This document shows, piece after piece, positions 10,458 through 21,079 of a stretch of DNA of 64,000 bases. Location: contig NKYR01000068.1 in the NCBI GenBank assembly GCA_003184365.1, positions 142,987-206,986 of the forward strand. The letters are read 5' to 3'. Source of the DNA: Evernia prunastri. Lineage: Eukaryota; Ascomycota; Lecanoromycetes; Lecanorales; Parmeliaceae. Both the position numbers and the translations under genes were made by a program. Positions within the stretch are counted from its first letter, which is position 1. The number at the start of each line of letters is the position of its first letter. Below the pieces are notes generated by a model that was given only the letters and a program-made list of their open reading frames with translations, was not told the origin of the DNA and did no database searches.

Positions 10458-12571
10458 GTTCTCGATCGTACGTGTCAGCTGTCGCTTCGATTGAGATTGT
10501 TCGAGGGATTGGCGTCAAAGTCTAAGGTATCGAGGTCCTCCAAGGCAAATGGACTGAGGTCGTGATGGGTCGGGGACAGAGGATGCTGGGCGTTGCTGAA
10601 GATAGAGATTCCCAATGAAGAATCAATCTGTGGTTTAAGCTGCTGTACCTAAGGCATGATGGTAAGATGAATACAAAGGGGAGTGGTGTTGCTCGGTCCA
10701 GCCTGCAGGCAGCTGCTCCTCCAAGTCCTTCTTTCACACTGGGTATGACCTCCCAAGGAATGAAGTGACTTTCAGCGGATGAGACTCGGGGGAGAAACTG
10801 CCCCGTGCAGAGAAGAAGATGTTTGGCGAGTGGAGGGAGAAGGGTGGAGAAGAGCTTCTCACTCCTTGATAAAGAGAAAGCGGGCTGAGAAGCTGCTGGT
10901 TTACCTGACAACGCTGGGATGCTTCCGGCGGTTGCAGAGCTAACTAGCGTTGGCTTCGAAAGGAGGGGTCCTCCGGCTCCGACCAAATCCTGGTTCTACA
11001 CGAGGGATTCCCGTTCCATTTTTTCTGGAGATTTTCGATCAACATGTGGCCAATTGCAAGGTTTGAATACTCTACATCTATTTACGAAGCGCTGGACTTG
11101 GAAATGAGCTACAAAGGGCTGTACATCTGGCATGGTGGACACGCTGCAGGGGGAAGAAGCACCCATTCTCTGGTGGGTCATAGGCACGGATCTCGATCAG
11201 ATTTTAGGGCTTATCCGTTTTCAGGATGATGCTGCGCATTCATAGGCCGACGGGCCGGGTTGGCTGAGGTTGCAGAAGTTGCAGTAAAGCCATCATCCCA
11301 GCACAATCGTCCGGAAACATGATCAAGTTGCTTTTCCATATAGCTGATAGGACCAACCATCGCTTACTGAATAGATTAGGCCTCCCGCGAAGGTTTTTAG
11401 CTGAGGGGCGCAGGAATACGATCGTGGTAGGTGGACGAAACTCAGGAAAGACTCCGGAATTTGGAATATCTACGGTACTCCGTAAGGAGAAACAAGCTCA
11501 ATGCGTTGGATTCTGGCAGTTCTGACTGTCTGAAATGTCGAGAGACAATTGGTGTGACGGGGAATTTTGTTTAATCGTGATACCTAGATGATTGATACCG
11601 TGTGTATGTGTGTGCCTTTTGTCTTCTGAGACAAGGCTGAGCCAGGCAAGCCCAGGCAAGCCACGGGCAGAATTTATCTCTTTATCTCTCGTCATTATGG
11701 TCCCGCAATCGTCCCGTTAATGGTAATCTGGAAATGGGAAAGGAAAAGGAAAAGGAAAGGTGGAGTCGGACCAATTGCTTCACCGTCCCATGGGTTCCAC
11801 ATTCTGGTTGCTGGGTGACCATACGCGCCGCTTTGGTCCACAATTTTGATTCGTTCTTCAGCCAGCGCTTCCCACCTATCCAACTCCGGTCACGCCGATC
11901 TCAAAGGGGACTCGAAAAACGCCTTGAAACATAATGATGACGATCATTATTGTTGTCTATCACAAAGTAACCAAGTCACAATTGCTTGGTCAATATCCAA
12001 GAGACACAAAACTAAAAAAGCTTGGAGTTTGGAGACGGCAATTTTGGCGGGCGCTGTGACGTGATTGAATTGACCTTCATTGCCGTCGCGACAGGTTGGT
12101 AAACACACAAAACGCGCTAGAGGGATGCCGAAGCCCGATATCACGTGCATAATAAGCTAAAGTAGGCTCGCTAAGCTTCGTCCTAGCGCTTCACGCTTGC
12201 ACCCCCGACTGAGGCTCGCACCCATAAAAGATTGGGCAAAGCATGAAGCTCGCTCGTAGCAAGGCTCCTTAGGGGACTTGCCGGTAGCATTCTGCTACAA
12301 TTGCTAGGTAGGTATCACAAATTCAGCTACGGTATTGGTATTGGTAAGACTGCTAATATGAAGCGCACGACGGTGCAGCTCAATGCTATTGCTGGCTGAA
12401 TTCATACGGTAACAGGCTGGCCGGCAATTCCAGTCGTCCAAATCTCGCACTGATTTTGCACTTTGTCTACATTTCCCATGTGGGATGGAAAGGTTGACTC
12501 ATTTTCTATTGGAAGCATCTATTCAAGCAGCAATACATACAGCATGATCTGGGCTCTCTTCTCCAACGATC
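10458..12571. other. long intergenic stretch upstream of CDC25
   Basis: About 2.1 kb between the CDC25 start and the 3' end of a BTB gene. The minus frame at 10522-10986 lies in the CDC25 leader and is not domain-bearing. No repeat, RNA gene or element was recognised. Confidence 0.45.
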
Positions 12572-13192
12572 CTAGACGTGATCGAAGAAGTCCCCATGCT
12601 TCAAGACTTCCATGTACCTTTTGCCCTGCTCATAAGGATTCTGGATAGCCTTATCACTATATTTCATCAACGCGCGTGTCGCTTCCTTCTCCAGAGCTGG
12701 GACCTCTTCAAGTACAGAGGCCCATTCCTCGATCCGAGCTGAGATACTTCCCTTGTAGGAGTTGAACATGAACTGATCCAGCGCCCACAGACGCAGCTTC
12801 GATTCTGATTGCGTCTCCCTGTAAGCGAGTCGCAAGCCCAGTGGGCTTATCGAGTGTTCTGGAAGTTCGCCTCGCACGTGACAGTGGAGTATCTGAAGCA
12901 TCGCGTGGTCCCGAAAGGTGGGGCATTTAAGTTTGTTCCCAAGGATCCAGGCTTTGACGTACGGCTCAGAGTTTGAGGCTACGGTACCGACTCCCCCCAC
13001 GTACAGCCACTGAACGAGAAGCTCGAACGTCTCTGGGTCGTCCTCGAGAAGGGCGACTTTGTTGTTTTCAATGATGGTGTTGAAGAAGGGCACATGGTGC
13101 GTGAGGAGATTCCTTGGGATGCTCCATGTGGTGGCGACCTTTGCATCGCCAACAGTCACGAGGACAGAGGTGGGATCTCTCAGCCTGTTCAT
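12572..13192 (-). CDS. BTB/POZ domain protein (copy 1)
   Basis: Single BTB/POZ fold protein of the lineage-expanded Pezizomycotina type; such domains mediate dimerisation and can recruit cullin-3, though the role here is unknown. The 206-residue frame holds VLVTVGDAKVATTWSIPRNL, then LTHHVPFFNT, FELLVQWLYVG and AWILGNKLKCPTFRDHAM, the standard BTB succession. It ends NPYEQGKRYMEVL, which is shared with the copy at 18.8-19.6 kb. The ATG at 13192 may not be the true start. In both other copies an intron enters just before the equivalent Leu in phase 2, and here an acceptor ATCATGAACAG sits at the same place (exon 2 from 13183). A leader exon inside 13239-13430 (starting MASSTPRYPF) is possible but its donor is weak. 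Confidence 0.75.
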   Translation of the reverse strand: MNRLRDPTSVLVTVGDAKVATTWSIPRNLLTHHVPFFNTIIENNKVALLEDDPETFELLVQWLYVGGVGTVASNSEPYVKAWILGNKLKCPTFRDHAMLQILHCHVRGELPEHSISPLGLRLAYRETQSESKLRLWALDQFMFNSYKGSISARIEEWASVLEEVPALEKEATRALMKYSDKAIQNPYEQGKRYMEVLKHGDFFDHV

Positions 13193-14079
13193 GATCAGTA
13201 TCTAACGATGTGTGCTTGAACCTTGCGGCCCAAGTGTTTCAAAGAAAAGCTAACAGTTTGAGACCCTCTCGACTGCGAACATCAGCAACGTTGGTTGACT
13301 TGAAAGCACCACCGGCACCAGCAGAAATTGCAGACCGTGTGGGCAGGCTAGAATGCGGAGCTTCCACTGTGAATGGATACGGGGGAGAAAGCGGGTTGCC
13401 GAAAGGATATCTCGGGGTTGAGCTTGCCATGGTAAGTCTCCAGTTAAGCAGTTGCAGGAAAGATATGGCAGACTCTGTTTGAAAGACCTATGCTATGCGA
13501 TACCAGGGGAAAATGGAAAATCGAAAGAGTGGGGAGCTGTGATTTAATGTGACCGTCAGCGTTTGTGTCCTGCATCTCTTTGTTCCAACAGTGCGTCTGT
13601 AATTGAGACCTGCATGTTCCAGTCGCTTCTGGACAATTCCGGCAGCGACGCGGGGGGGCGATGTTCTTTGAAGGTGCTAGCACCTTCGCGGTGCCGCACA
13701 ATGGCTGCTGGGCTTGGAGCTTGATCTTGAGTGGAGATCGAGCTGGTTGTGGGTACGAGGTTGCGATTGGGACTTTGTATGGCATAGATGGGTCGGACGA
13801 TACCTTCATAGAAGAACAATTAAGGGCTTGCATGCGAAGGAATCCATGTTGACGACATCGGATGAAACGCAAGGAATGGGAAGTGGAGTTGTGTATTGAA
13901 CGAAGGAGAGCATTCTCATCGGGGATCATGGACACCATCTTTGAAATGTTAAACCCGATTAGATTACTCTAATGCTAGAGTTGTAGTGCCATACATCGCT
14001 GTATCACGCAAGATTCTCGCCTTTGCCCATCGCAACTCGCCATACACAGATGAAGAGGCCCTTTGGATTCGATCTCCCT
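13193..14079. other. region between BTB copy 1 and the LysM gene
   Basis: May hold the 5' exon of the BTB gene (minus, 13430 down to about 13290). Contains an 18-bp perfect palindrome at 13670-13687. No other gene is supported. Confidence 0.4.
13670..13687. repeat. 18-bp perfect palindrome
   Basis: GAAGGTGCTAGCACCTTC equals its own reverse complement. It lies upstream of BTB copy 1. Confidence 0.8.
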
Positions 14080-14726
14080 TTAGGACGGTGGAGGCGCGTC
14101 TGCACCCGTGGTGGAGGTGCTGTTCGAAGGGGGACAGTCCGGTCGGCTGAATGGGGTACCCTGGGGTGCGGTGGTGCAGACATTGTCACCGGCGATGAGG
14201 TTCGTGCAGTTGGGGTTGTTGATAAGCGGGTTGAAGGCGTAGAAATCCGCCAGGGTCAGATTGCCAGCCGAGGAAGTCGAATTGGCGGTCGAGGCGACGA
14301 CGGAAGCGCAGGTGTCGCCCGGCTTGACGGTGTAGGTTGAGCAGCATCCGGGGATTTTGCTCGGAGATGGTCAGCTTCCACATCCAACCATTTCTGATGA
14401 TCCTTGGCTCACATTGTAGTGTTGGCGATGAGGTTTGTGCCCTCGAGGTTGAGGCAGTTGAGAGCTATGATGTCGGCTGTTGACACGGATTGAGCCTGGG
14501 AGATTGTTCGACAGGAGTCATTCGCGACGACGGTGTAGTCGTGAGCTGGGAGACATTGCCTGTGTTCGACGGATTAGTAGCTATTACCTGTAACGCGCGA
14601 AGACACCCACCCTCTAGTGGAGATTACCCTGCTGCCAGCAGCATGGACGCCCAACGTGGAGGGTGCCAAGGTAGCCATGAGCATGACTGCTGCTGGGCTC
14701 AAGCTCGGCGAAGTGCTGAAATGCAT
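14080..14726 (-). CDS. secreted protein with two LysM domains (LysM effector-like)
   Basis: Predicted secreted chitin-oligomer binder; fungal LysM effectors can shield hyphae or sequester chitin fragments. Three exons: 14726-14611, 14559-14413 and 14359-14080, introns of 51 and 53 bp with branch sites CTACTAAT and GCTGACC, total 180 residues. Residues 1-30 form a signal peptide (MHFSTSPSLSPAAVMLMATL then APSTLGVHAA). LysM 1 starts at YTVVANDSCRTISQAQSVS and includes LNCLNLEGTNL. LysM 2 starts at YTVKPGDTCASVV and includes FNPLINNPNC and IAGDNVCT. Each half has the Tyr-x-Val, Asp-Ser/Thr-Cys and Asn signatures. Several Asn-x-Ser/Thr sites and a Pro-rich end fit a secreted glycoprotein. No membrane anchor is seen. 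No exon is long enough to stand out alone, so the gene is easy to miss. Confidence 0.85.
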
Positions 14727-15667
14727 GGTGTTTGTAGGAATGTGATGGACTAGTTTGGGTACTGTGAGAGTGAAGTGTAGAAATGAAAATGAGACAGCGA
14801 TCAACGCAGTGAAGAATTGAAGTAGTGTAGAGAATGTTTAAAGATTTTTCTGGACATGCATCCACCTTATATATTCAGCGAAGAACTGCCTGGAAGCTGA
14901 CCAGACATAGCGTGAAACGCAGAGCCTGTAAATTCTTGACAGTGGGACTCTGTTTCTAATTCAGTTACCCAAGATCGTTCTCATCTTTTCAGGAGATCCT
15001 GCATTCTTGGGCCACAAATGCACGGTTCTCGAGGGCGATTGTGAACTCATCTACCCTCGACGTTTACAAAACATGGCTTGCAAACGGCTGAAACAGAGCG
15101 GGAGTCGGCAGATTCCATGCAATGTTTCAAAGATGGGAATACAGCAGATGATGCCACTTTCCAAGTGTTCCTTTCTCCGGCGGGTTTTATTGCGGTCGCA
15201 GGGCACAATGACTCATACTTCTAAACAAACCTGCAGATTCAGTTTGACATTCTTCGAACATGGCGTCAGCGTACGAGATTGACTCCGAGACATCAGAGTG
15301 TTTGCAGGGTACATTTGTATCAACATGGTGAAGCCAAGAATCACAAACATTGCTTGTAGGCTCGCAGTGAGCAGTGAGAGTAGGCAAGGTGTCAGAAGAG
15401 ATAGCAGTTGAAACAGGTACAACTCCTCAAACCCTTGGTCAAGGCAGCATCTGAGGAATTTTCTGAGCTGTTTGATGCTCCATCCTCGATCATGAAGTAG
15501 AGTAGTACAGAATTCCGGTCCCGACTCCCATTGCTCCTGCCGCGTTGGCCCCGCTACCTCGCTTAGTCATTACTCTAGCAGCTGCAAAAATTGCAGCCAA
15601 TCACGAAAACTTCTTGACTTTTTGCAAATTGAATCTTGCGACATCCACAGCGTCGGCTGAAATTATC
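14727..15667. other. intergenic, divergent promoters of the LysM gene and POL5
   Basis: LysM gene starts leftward at 14726 and POL5 rightward at 15668. Short open frames at 15187-15422 have no support. Confidence 0.45.
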
Positions 15668-18600
15668 ATGCTGAAGAAGAGACGCAGGGAGCAGCCTGCT
15701 ATCGACGTACAGCTGGTGGAGATCTATGAGGATTTAGCGAATGTCGATGAAGATATTAGACTGAAAGCCGCCCAAGCTCTGCTCACGAATTTTGTAGCTG
15801 ACAAGAGATCCACGGGGGAGCAGCTCAATGAGATTGTGAGGAGGCTTTTCAGGGGCCTGTGCAGTGGTCGGAAGGCTGCTCGATTGGGCTTCTCGGTTGT
15901 GCTTACTGAACTCCTAACCGAACTTTTGGGCCTAAGTGGAAGGAGTGTGGCAGGGTTTCAAGATATCTTGGAGCTGATTGAGACTCTGAAGAAGCAGAGC
16001 CAAGTACCCGGCAACGTCTCCGGCCAGGTATGTGGTTCCGGGATAAGCCCACACCTGTCGGGCTGTTGAACATAGTGTGTATAGGAAGAGCGAGATCACC
16101 AATTTGGACGACTCTTTGGCGCGGAGTCTATTATCAAGTCAGGAATCCTGTTCCAGCCGAACAACGGGGTAGAGGCCTGGTCCGATGTCTTAGACGTTGT
16201 CTATGACTTGGCAAAGAAGAAGCCCTGGCTAAGGGAAGAATGCGGCTTCATCTTGTTCAATTCGGTTCAAATCTTGAAGGGGAAAGACGTGAAGTTCGCC
16301 CGACTGATTATTGACAAGTTGCAGGCCAATGGAATGTCTAAGACACCCCAGGGCCTAGCAATATGGATTCGGACTCGGGCGGAATTCCCTTCGATTGAAC
16401 TCCCTCGGGCCGTGTGGCATCACGACGACCCATTGAATGTCAAAGAGAAATCCAGATTAGCCAAAATATTGATGGAAGCTCCTTCGATCAATTCGCCACA
16501 GGATAGAAACGAACCAGAGGTTACTACAAAAGGTGCTTGGACTACTAAACTGCAGTTTGCGTGGGATGTGATACTAGCAGAGTTGCTGGATATTCGACCA
16601 CAAGGTCTGCAGAAGAGTACAAAGCCTGCGAAACGTATCAAATTCGCTAGCTTTTGGGAGGAATGCATTGACAGTACGTAGTCTTGTGTCCAAGAAGAGC
16701 CCGTACTAAGGAAGCCAGATACGTTGTTTGCCGCCTCATCTTCAGAAGAACGGAAGTACTCGGGATTCTTGCTATTTCAGCGAATGATTCCTAACACACC
16801 CGTGAAACTGATTTCTGACCTATTCACAAGAAACTTGATGCGAAGTCTCATCAACCAGCTTGCCTCCCCAGACCGTTATCTCCACCGCGCTGCCGATAGA
16901 TCCATCAAGGCGATACTTGCCAGAGCTCGCGAGAATCCAAACACCAGAGCACCAATTTTAAAAGCGCTCTTAAATCCTGTATACGGAGACATGAATTTCG
17001 ATAAGATAACAAAGACCAAGACAATTGAAACTCTGATCTCTTTGGTGAATGACCCGGCTTTTGAGCAAGTGGTTGAAGTGTACGAAGACTTGATCCTGCG
17101 ACCTGGGGTGGAAGATGAGAAGACCGCAGCTCCGAGACGGCAGTCTGCAGCTGACCAGCTTGTCTTGGCTGTCCGATCCATACAACATCATCCTACTGAA
17201 GAAATCCTCGCGAAAGGCGAACGTTCATTCAGTATCCGCAGGGTCTTGGCTCTTCTGGCAAAGTACGCTTACTTCGATGTCGACAATGCTCCGGACGACC
17301 GAGGTCTTTGTCCAACTCCGAAGATCTCGCAAGCATCACGGGAGATGTTCAGAATGCGTATCTCCTCATGTTTATCGAGCCTAGTCGTTAAGCCGACAAG
17401 AGAGCCGTCCTACTTTGCCTACGAGCTTGTATGCAATATCCGTGGTCGAGAAGAGAATCAGAATCATGCCCAGGCCGTCTTGAACGCCGATGGCAATGTG
17501 CGTAGCGTACTTACCAAAGCGTGGGAGACATTGGGAAAGGTACATCAACAATCTAATCATTTGGCCATTTCAGACGGAGAACAGCGGTTCTTCCGTGCTC
17601 TCGAGCTCTTGTACTCCTTGACCATCCTACAGGTGCATAATGAGGAAGCCGATGCAGTTGGTATACTGAGCGAACTCAACGGCAGCTTCAAGACGCTACA
17701 TCACAAGAAGAAGCGTCCTCAAGATTCTGCGACACTGATCGAGATACTTTTGAGCTTCATAGCAAAACCCTCACAACTATTCCGACGTCTAGCTCAAGAA
17801 GTGTTCACGGCTTGTGCCTCCGAGCTTGATGAAACTGCTTTACGATCCATGCTCGCGGTAGGAATCATGGTCCCGCTTGATGATAGCAGCGCTGACTAGC
17901 TCAGGTCCTGGAAACCAAGGAGAATCTGTCGGGCCAGTCACAAATGTTCGATCAGGCAGATGAAGTTGGGGAAGTGGGCTCTGCATCTGACGTCGAGGAA
18001 GTCGATATGGCTGAGGCCGGGTCCACAAGCCCTTCCACTGACGAAGAATCTGATGGAGGCTCCAGCGACACAGATGCTGCCGACTCGGATGAAGACGGTG
18101 ATGAACTGGAAGCACTCAATGCAAAGCTTGCACAAATTGTGGGCAATCGGACTGGCAAAGAAGACCTAGACACAGAGGACAGTTCCTCGTCAGACGAAGA
18201 AATGACGGACGAGCAAATGTTCGAGTTGAACGGGTCTCTGGAGAATATCTTCAGAGAGCAAAAGAAGGTCACGAGCAAGAAGACTGAGAAGAAAGATGCC
18301 AAAGAGAACATAGTCAATTTCAAAGGCCGTGTATTGGATCTACTGGAGATATACGTCAAGCAAGAGCACGGCAATGGTCTAGCTCTAGCTCTTTCCCTAC
18401 CGATCCTCGTGCTGGTACGAACGACAACAAGTCCAGTGGTATCCCGCAAGGCGTGCGAAGTGATGAGAGAATATGCTCGGCTTTGCAAAGGTGACGGGGT
18501 GCCTCACATCGAGGACGCAGAGGCTGTATTTGATCTGCTTCAATCTGTTCACATTGAAGCTATGAAGGAGGGCTCGAACGCCCTTGCCAGCGCATGTAGT

Positions 18601-18774
18601 CAGGCAAGTTTGCTTCTCGTGAGAGTGCTAGTCGCTCACGATAGGGAACATCTGCGGAGGGTGGTGAGGATCTATGGAGCCACGCAAGAGAACGCTCTGT
18701 TCAACTCTAGCTGTAAGGTGAAGACGTCGTTCTTCACGGATTGGCTCAATTGGTTTACCTCAGCGAGGAAGTGA
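15668..18774 (+). CDS. POL5: DNA polymerase phi / POL5 (MYBBP1A family), ribosome biogenesis
   Basis: Nucleolar HEAT-repeat protein needed for rRNA synthesis and pre-60S assembly; despite the name it is not regarded as a replicative polymerase. Four exons: 15668-16027, 16085-16673, 16719-17857 and 17905-18774, introns of 57, 45 and 47 bp, all in phase, total 985 residues, close to the yeast length. The family N-terminus is clear: EDIRLKAAQALLTNFV and EIVRRLFRGLCSGRKAARLG. The middle block WLREECGFILFNSVQ is typical. A long acidic stretch follows near residues 710-760 (DEESDGGSSDTDAADSDEDG), also a hallmark. ATG 15668 is preferred to an in-frame upstream one at 15545. The stop lies only 19 bp from the end of the convergent BTB pseudogene. 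Confidence 0.93.
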
Positions 18775-18793
18775 GCTACGACTCCGCCCATTC

Positions 18794-19579
18794 TTAGGTG
18801 GCGTTGACCGTCAAGACTTCCAAGTACAGTTCTCGTTGCTCATAAGGGTCCCTCACGTCTTCACAGCCCTTGTGAATGAATACCCTCACGAGGTCGTCCC
18901 CAAAGTCCCCGCAGTCTCTGTTAAGAGTCACCCATGCCTCCGCCTCGCACTCAGCTGGACAGTGCAAGATATCTTAACGGAGTTGGTCCAGAAAGACTCT
19001 GCGAAGCTTTGATCCAGGAGCAGATCTTTCACAGGCGGTGCCCACATTGTAAGGCTCTATACGGTTTACGTTCAATTCATCAATCAAACCAAGCATTGCA
19101 AGATCTTTGAAGATTGCACAACCAAGCTTGTCTCCGAGTACCCACGCTTGAATGAGGGTCTGGACAGTGGATGCGCAGCAGTGTAGAGGACTGTCGTGGT
19201 CGTGGTCGAGATCGCAATCTTTGGGGCTGCCGCCGATCTCGCCAACATATAACCACTGAGTGAACAGAGCGAAGGCGTCGATGTCGTCTTCCGGGAGGGT
19301 GACGACTTTGGAGTTTGCTTCTGTAAACGACCCATTCAGAGCTGCAGCAAAGAACGGTGATGATCTGGTAAGGAGTTCTTTTGGCAAATGCCACGTTTTT
19401 GCATTGTCCACGGTGCCAACGATCACTGCGATGGGCTCGGATGTAAGACTGCGATAAAGATTAGTCAAGAGGATATGACGCTCCTTTCGTTAGCTCAGAG
19501 GAAAGTTCACTTACAGCTCGAGACACTCTGTGGTCTTGACGCCTTTGTAGACTGCGGTGTCTGGTATTGATTTTGACAT
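18794..19579 (-). pseudogene. BTB/POZ domain gene (copy 2) interrupted by an in-frame stop
   Basis: Exon 1 is 19579-19515 (begins MSKSIPDTAVYKGVK); exon 2 starts at 19448 after a 66-bp intron (donor GTAAGT, branch TGACTAAT, acceptor CGCAG). The frame has a full BTB core (WHLPKELLTRSSPFF, FTQWLYVGEIGG, AWVLGDKLGCAIFKDLAML). A TAA at 18976-18974 cuts the protein after FLDQLR, but the same frame then continues for 59 codons to a second TAA at 18796-18794. That tail contains DPYEQRELYLEVL, matching NPYEQGKRYMEVL of copy 1, so homology crosses the stop. No intron of usable size removes it. A single base change (for instance CAA to TAA) or sequencing error would explain it. Readthrough is less likely. 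Confidence 0.75.
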
Positions 19580-20051
19580 GGTGGAGACTGTCGCCGGGTT
19601 AATGAGATGCTATTTGATGATTGAATAGGATCGGAACCTGCAATGATTCCGAACAATCTGACCGTAGCAGTTGTAAGTTCACCGACTGCTTTGATGCAAA
19701 CATCGAGTGGCTTTTCGAGGAATTCATGTTCTAAGTCAGTCAAATGGTCAAGTGAAATTGAGTGTGGGTGAACTATTAATGATCAGACCCAGATGAGTAC
19801 TTTGCGTTCAGTACCTCAATCTGTGACTATGAAACTCATTAATTTCCCGCACCCCTCTCTGGATGTCATACACAATTGCCAACGCATTAAAAAATTTACT
19901 TCTTGCAAGTCGTTGATGAACATTTCTTCGGGGAAGTTCAAACATCTCTATCAGTATCAGTGTCACTTGCATATTATCAAGCCTCACATACACTTCTACT
20001 TCAACTTTTCTCACCAAGCCTCGCGGTAATCAGATCAGCTCAAGATTCAGC
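19580..20051. other. intergenic between two divergent BTB genes
   Basis: 472 bp shared upstream region of BTB copies 2 (minus) and 3 (plus). No element recognised. Confidence 0.4.
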
Positions 20052-20734
20052 ATGGCCAATACCGGAACCTCACCCACCCATAGACGGTGTCAACGGTCCA
20101 GAGGGTCTTGCACTGTTCGTGCACAGTTTATACATGGTATTTGAGTCATGCTAATTAATTCGGCTTTAGTCTAGAAGATACTACCACAGTTGTTGTCACG
20201 GTTGGAGGTGAAGATGAGAAGGTCGCTTGGACCTTGCCAAAGAGCCTTCTCACCCACCACTCGACATTCTTCAGCGCCGCTCTCAACGACACAGTTGTCA
20301 AGGCACGAACGGAATCCATAACTATGCCAGAAGATAAGCCTGTGACATTTCGCCAATTCGTCCAATGGCTGTACGTTGGACACATCAAGACAAATAACGA
20401 AGACGAATGGCTGGGAGCTTGGGTCCTCGGGGACGAGATTGGCAGCATTGCGTTTCGGAACTGCGCGATGACCAAATTGGTTGAACACTATTACAATTTT
20501 CGTTCGGCGACTGTCGCAACCGTTTACCTTACATCCGTCTCTGGCTCAAAATTACGCAAGTGGGCTGTTGACGAATTTCGGTTCAGGTTGAAGGCAGGGG
20601 CTATGAACGATGAAGCGGGTTGGATGTCAATGGTGGAGAGCGAGCCTGAGTTCGCGATCGATCTTGCCAAATCGATTGTAAGAGGAGATAAAGTCAAGAG
20701 GCGTGGTGCTCCTTTGAAGGATCTCTTCGAATAG
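20052..20734 (+). CDS. BTB/POZ domain protein (copy 3)
   Basis: Related to copies 1 and 2. Exon 1 is 20052-20125 and exon 2 is 20170-20734, joined in phase 2 over a 44-bp intron (branch TGCTAAT, acceptor TTTAG), giving 212 residues. The short intron and GTTTAT donor make exon 1 the weak part. The BTB core is intact: VVVTVGGEDEKVAWTLPKSL, LTHHSTFFSAAL, FRQFVQWLYVGHI and AWVLGDEIGSIAFRNCAM. After the domain come SGSKLRKWAVDEFRF and a basic end (GDKVKRRGAPLKDLFE). The intron sits at the same codon and phase as in copy 2, which supports common descent. No other domain is attached. Confidence 0.7.
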
Positions 20735-21079
20735 TCACGCCTTAAAGCGTGGGAAATGCTGGGTGTTGAGGACTGCAGTGAGAAGTGGAAGAATGAAGCT
20801 CGGAAGGTTTGGCGGGAGACCAAGTACACGGAAAGAATAGATAGAAATATCGAAAATCTCATGATGACTTCACCCTCTTGTTCACATGATTTTATACTAA
20901 CGTCCGTTGAGAAAGTCGCAAGGATTGAGGCAATTTTATAGACTTGAAATATGACGCTAGAGGGTTACTGGGCCAACGCATCGTAAGCCAAACATAAATG
21001 GTCAACAAGACTTGCAACGTATATTTCAAGTTTTTTTTATCTTGCACTTCGTGATTCGGACGTCTTTGGTACGCTGACG

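Noticed and set aside
10522..10986. 154-residue minus-strand frame upstream of CDC25
   Set aside because: Low-complexity, no domain, ends just before the conserved CDC25 start; treated as leader sequence.
13444..13938. 164-residue minus frame between BTB copy 1 and the LysM gene
   Set aside because: No domain and no workable splice into the BTB exon was found.
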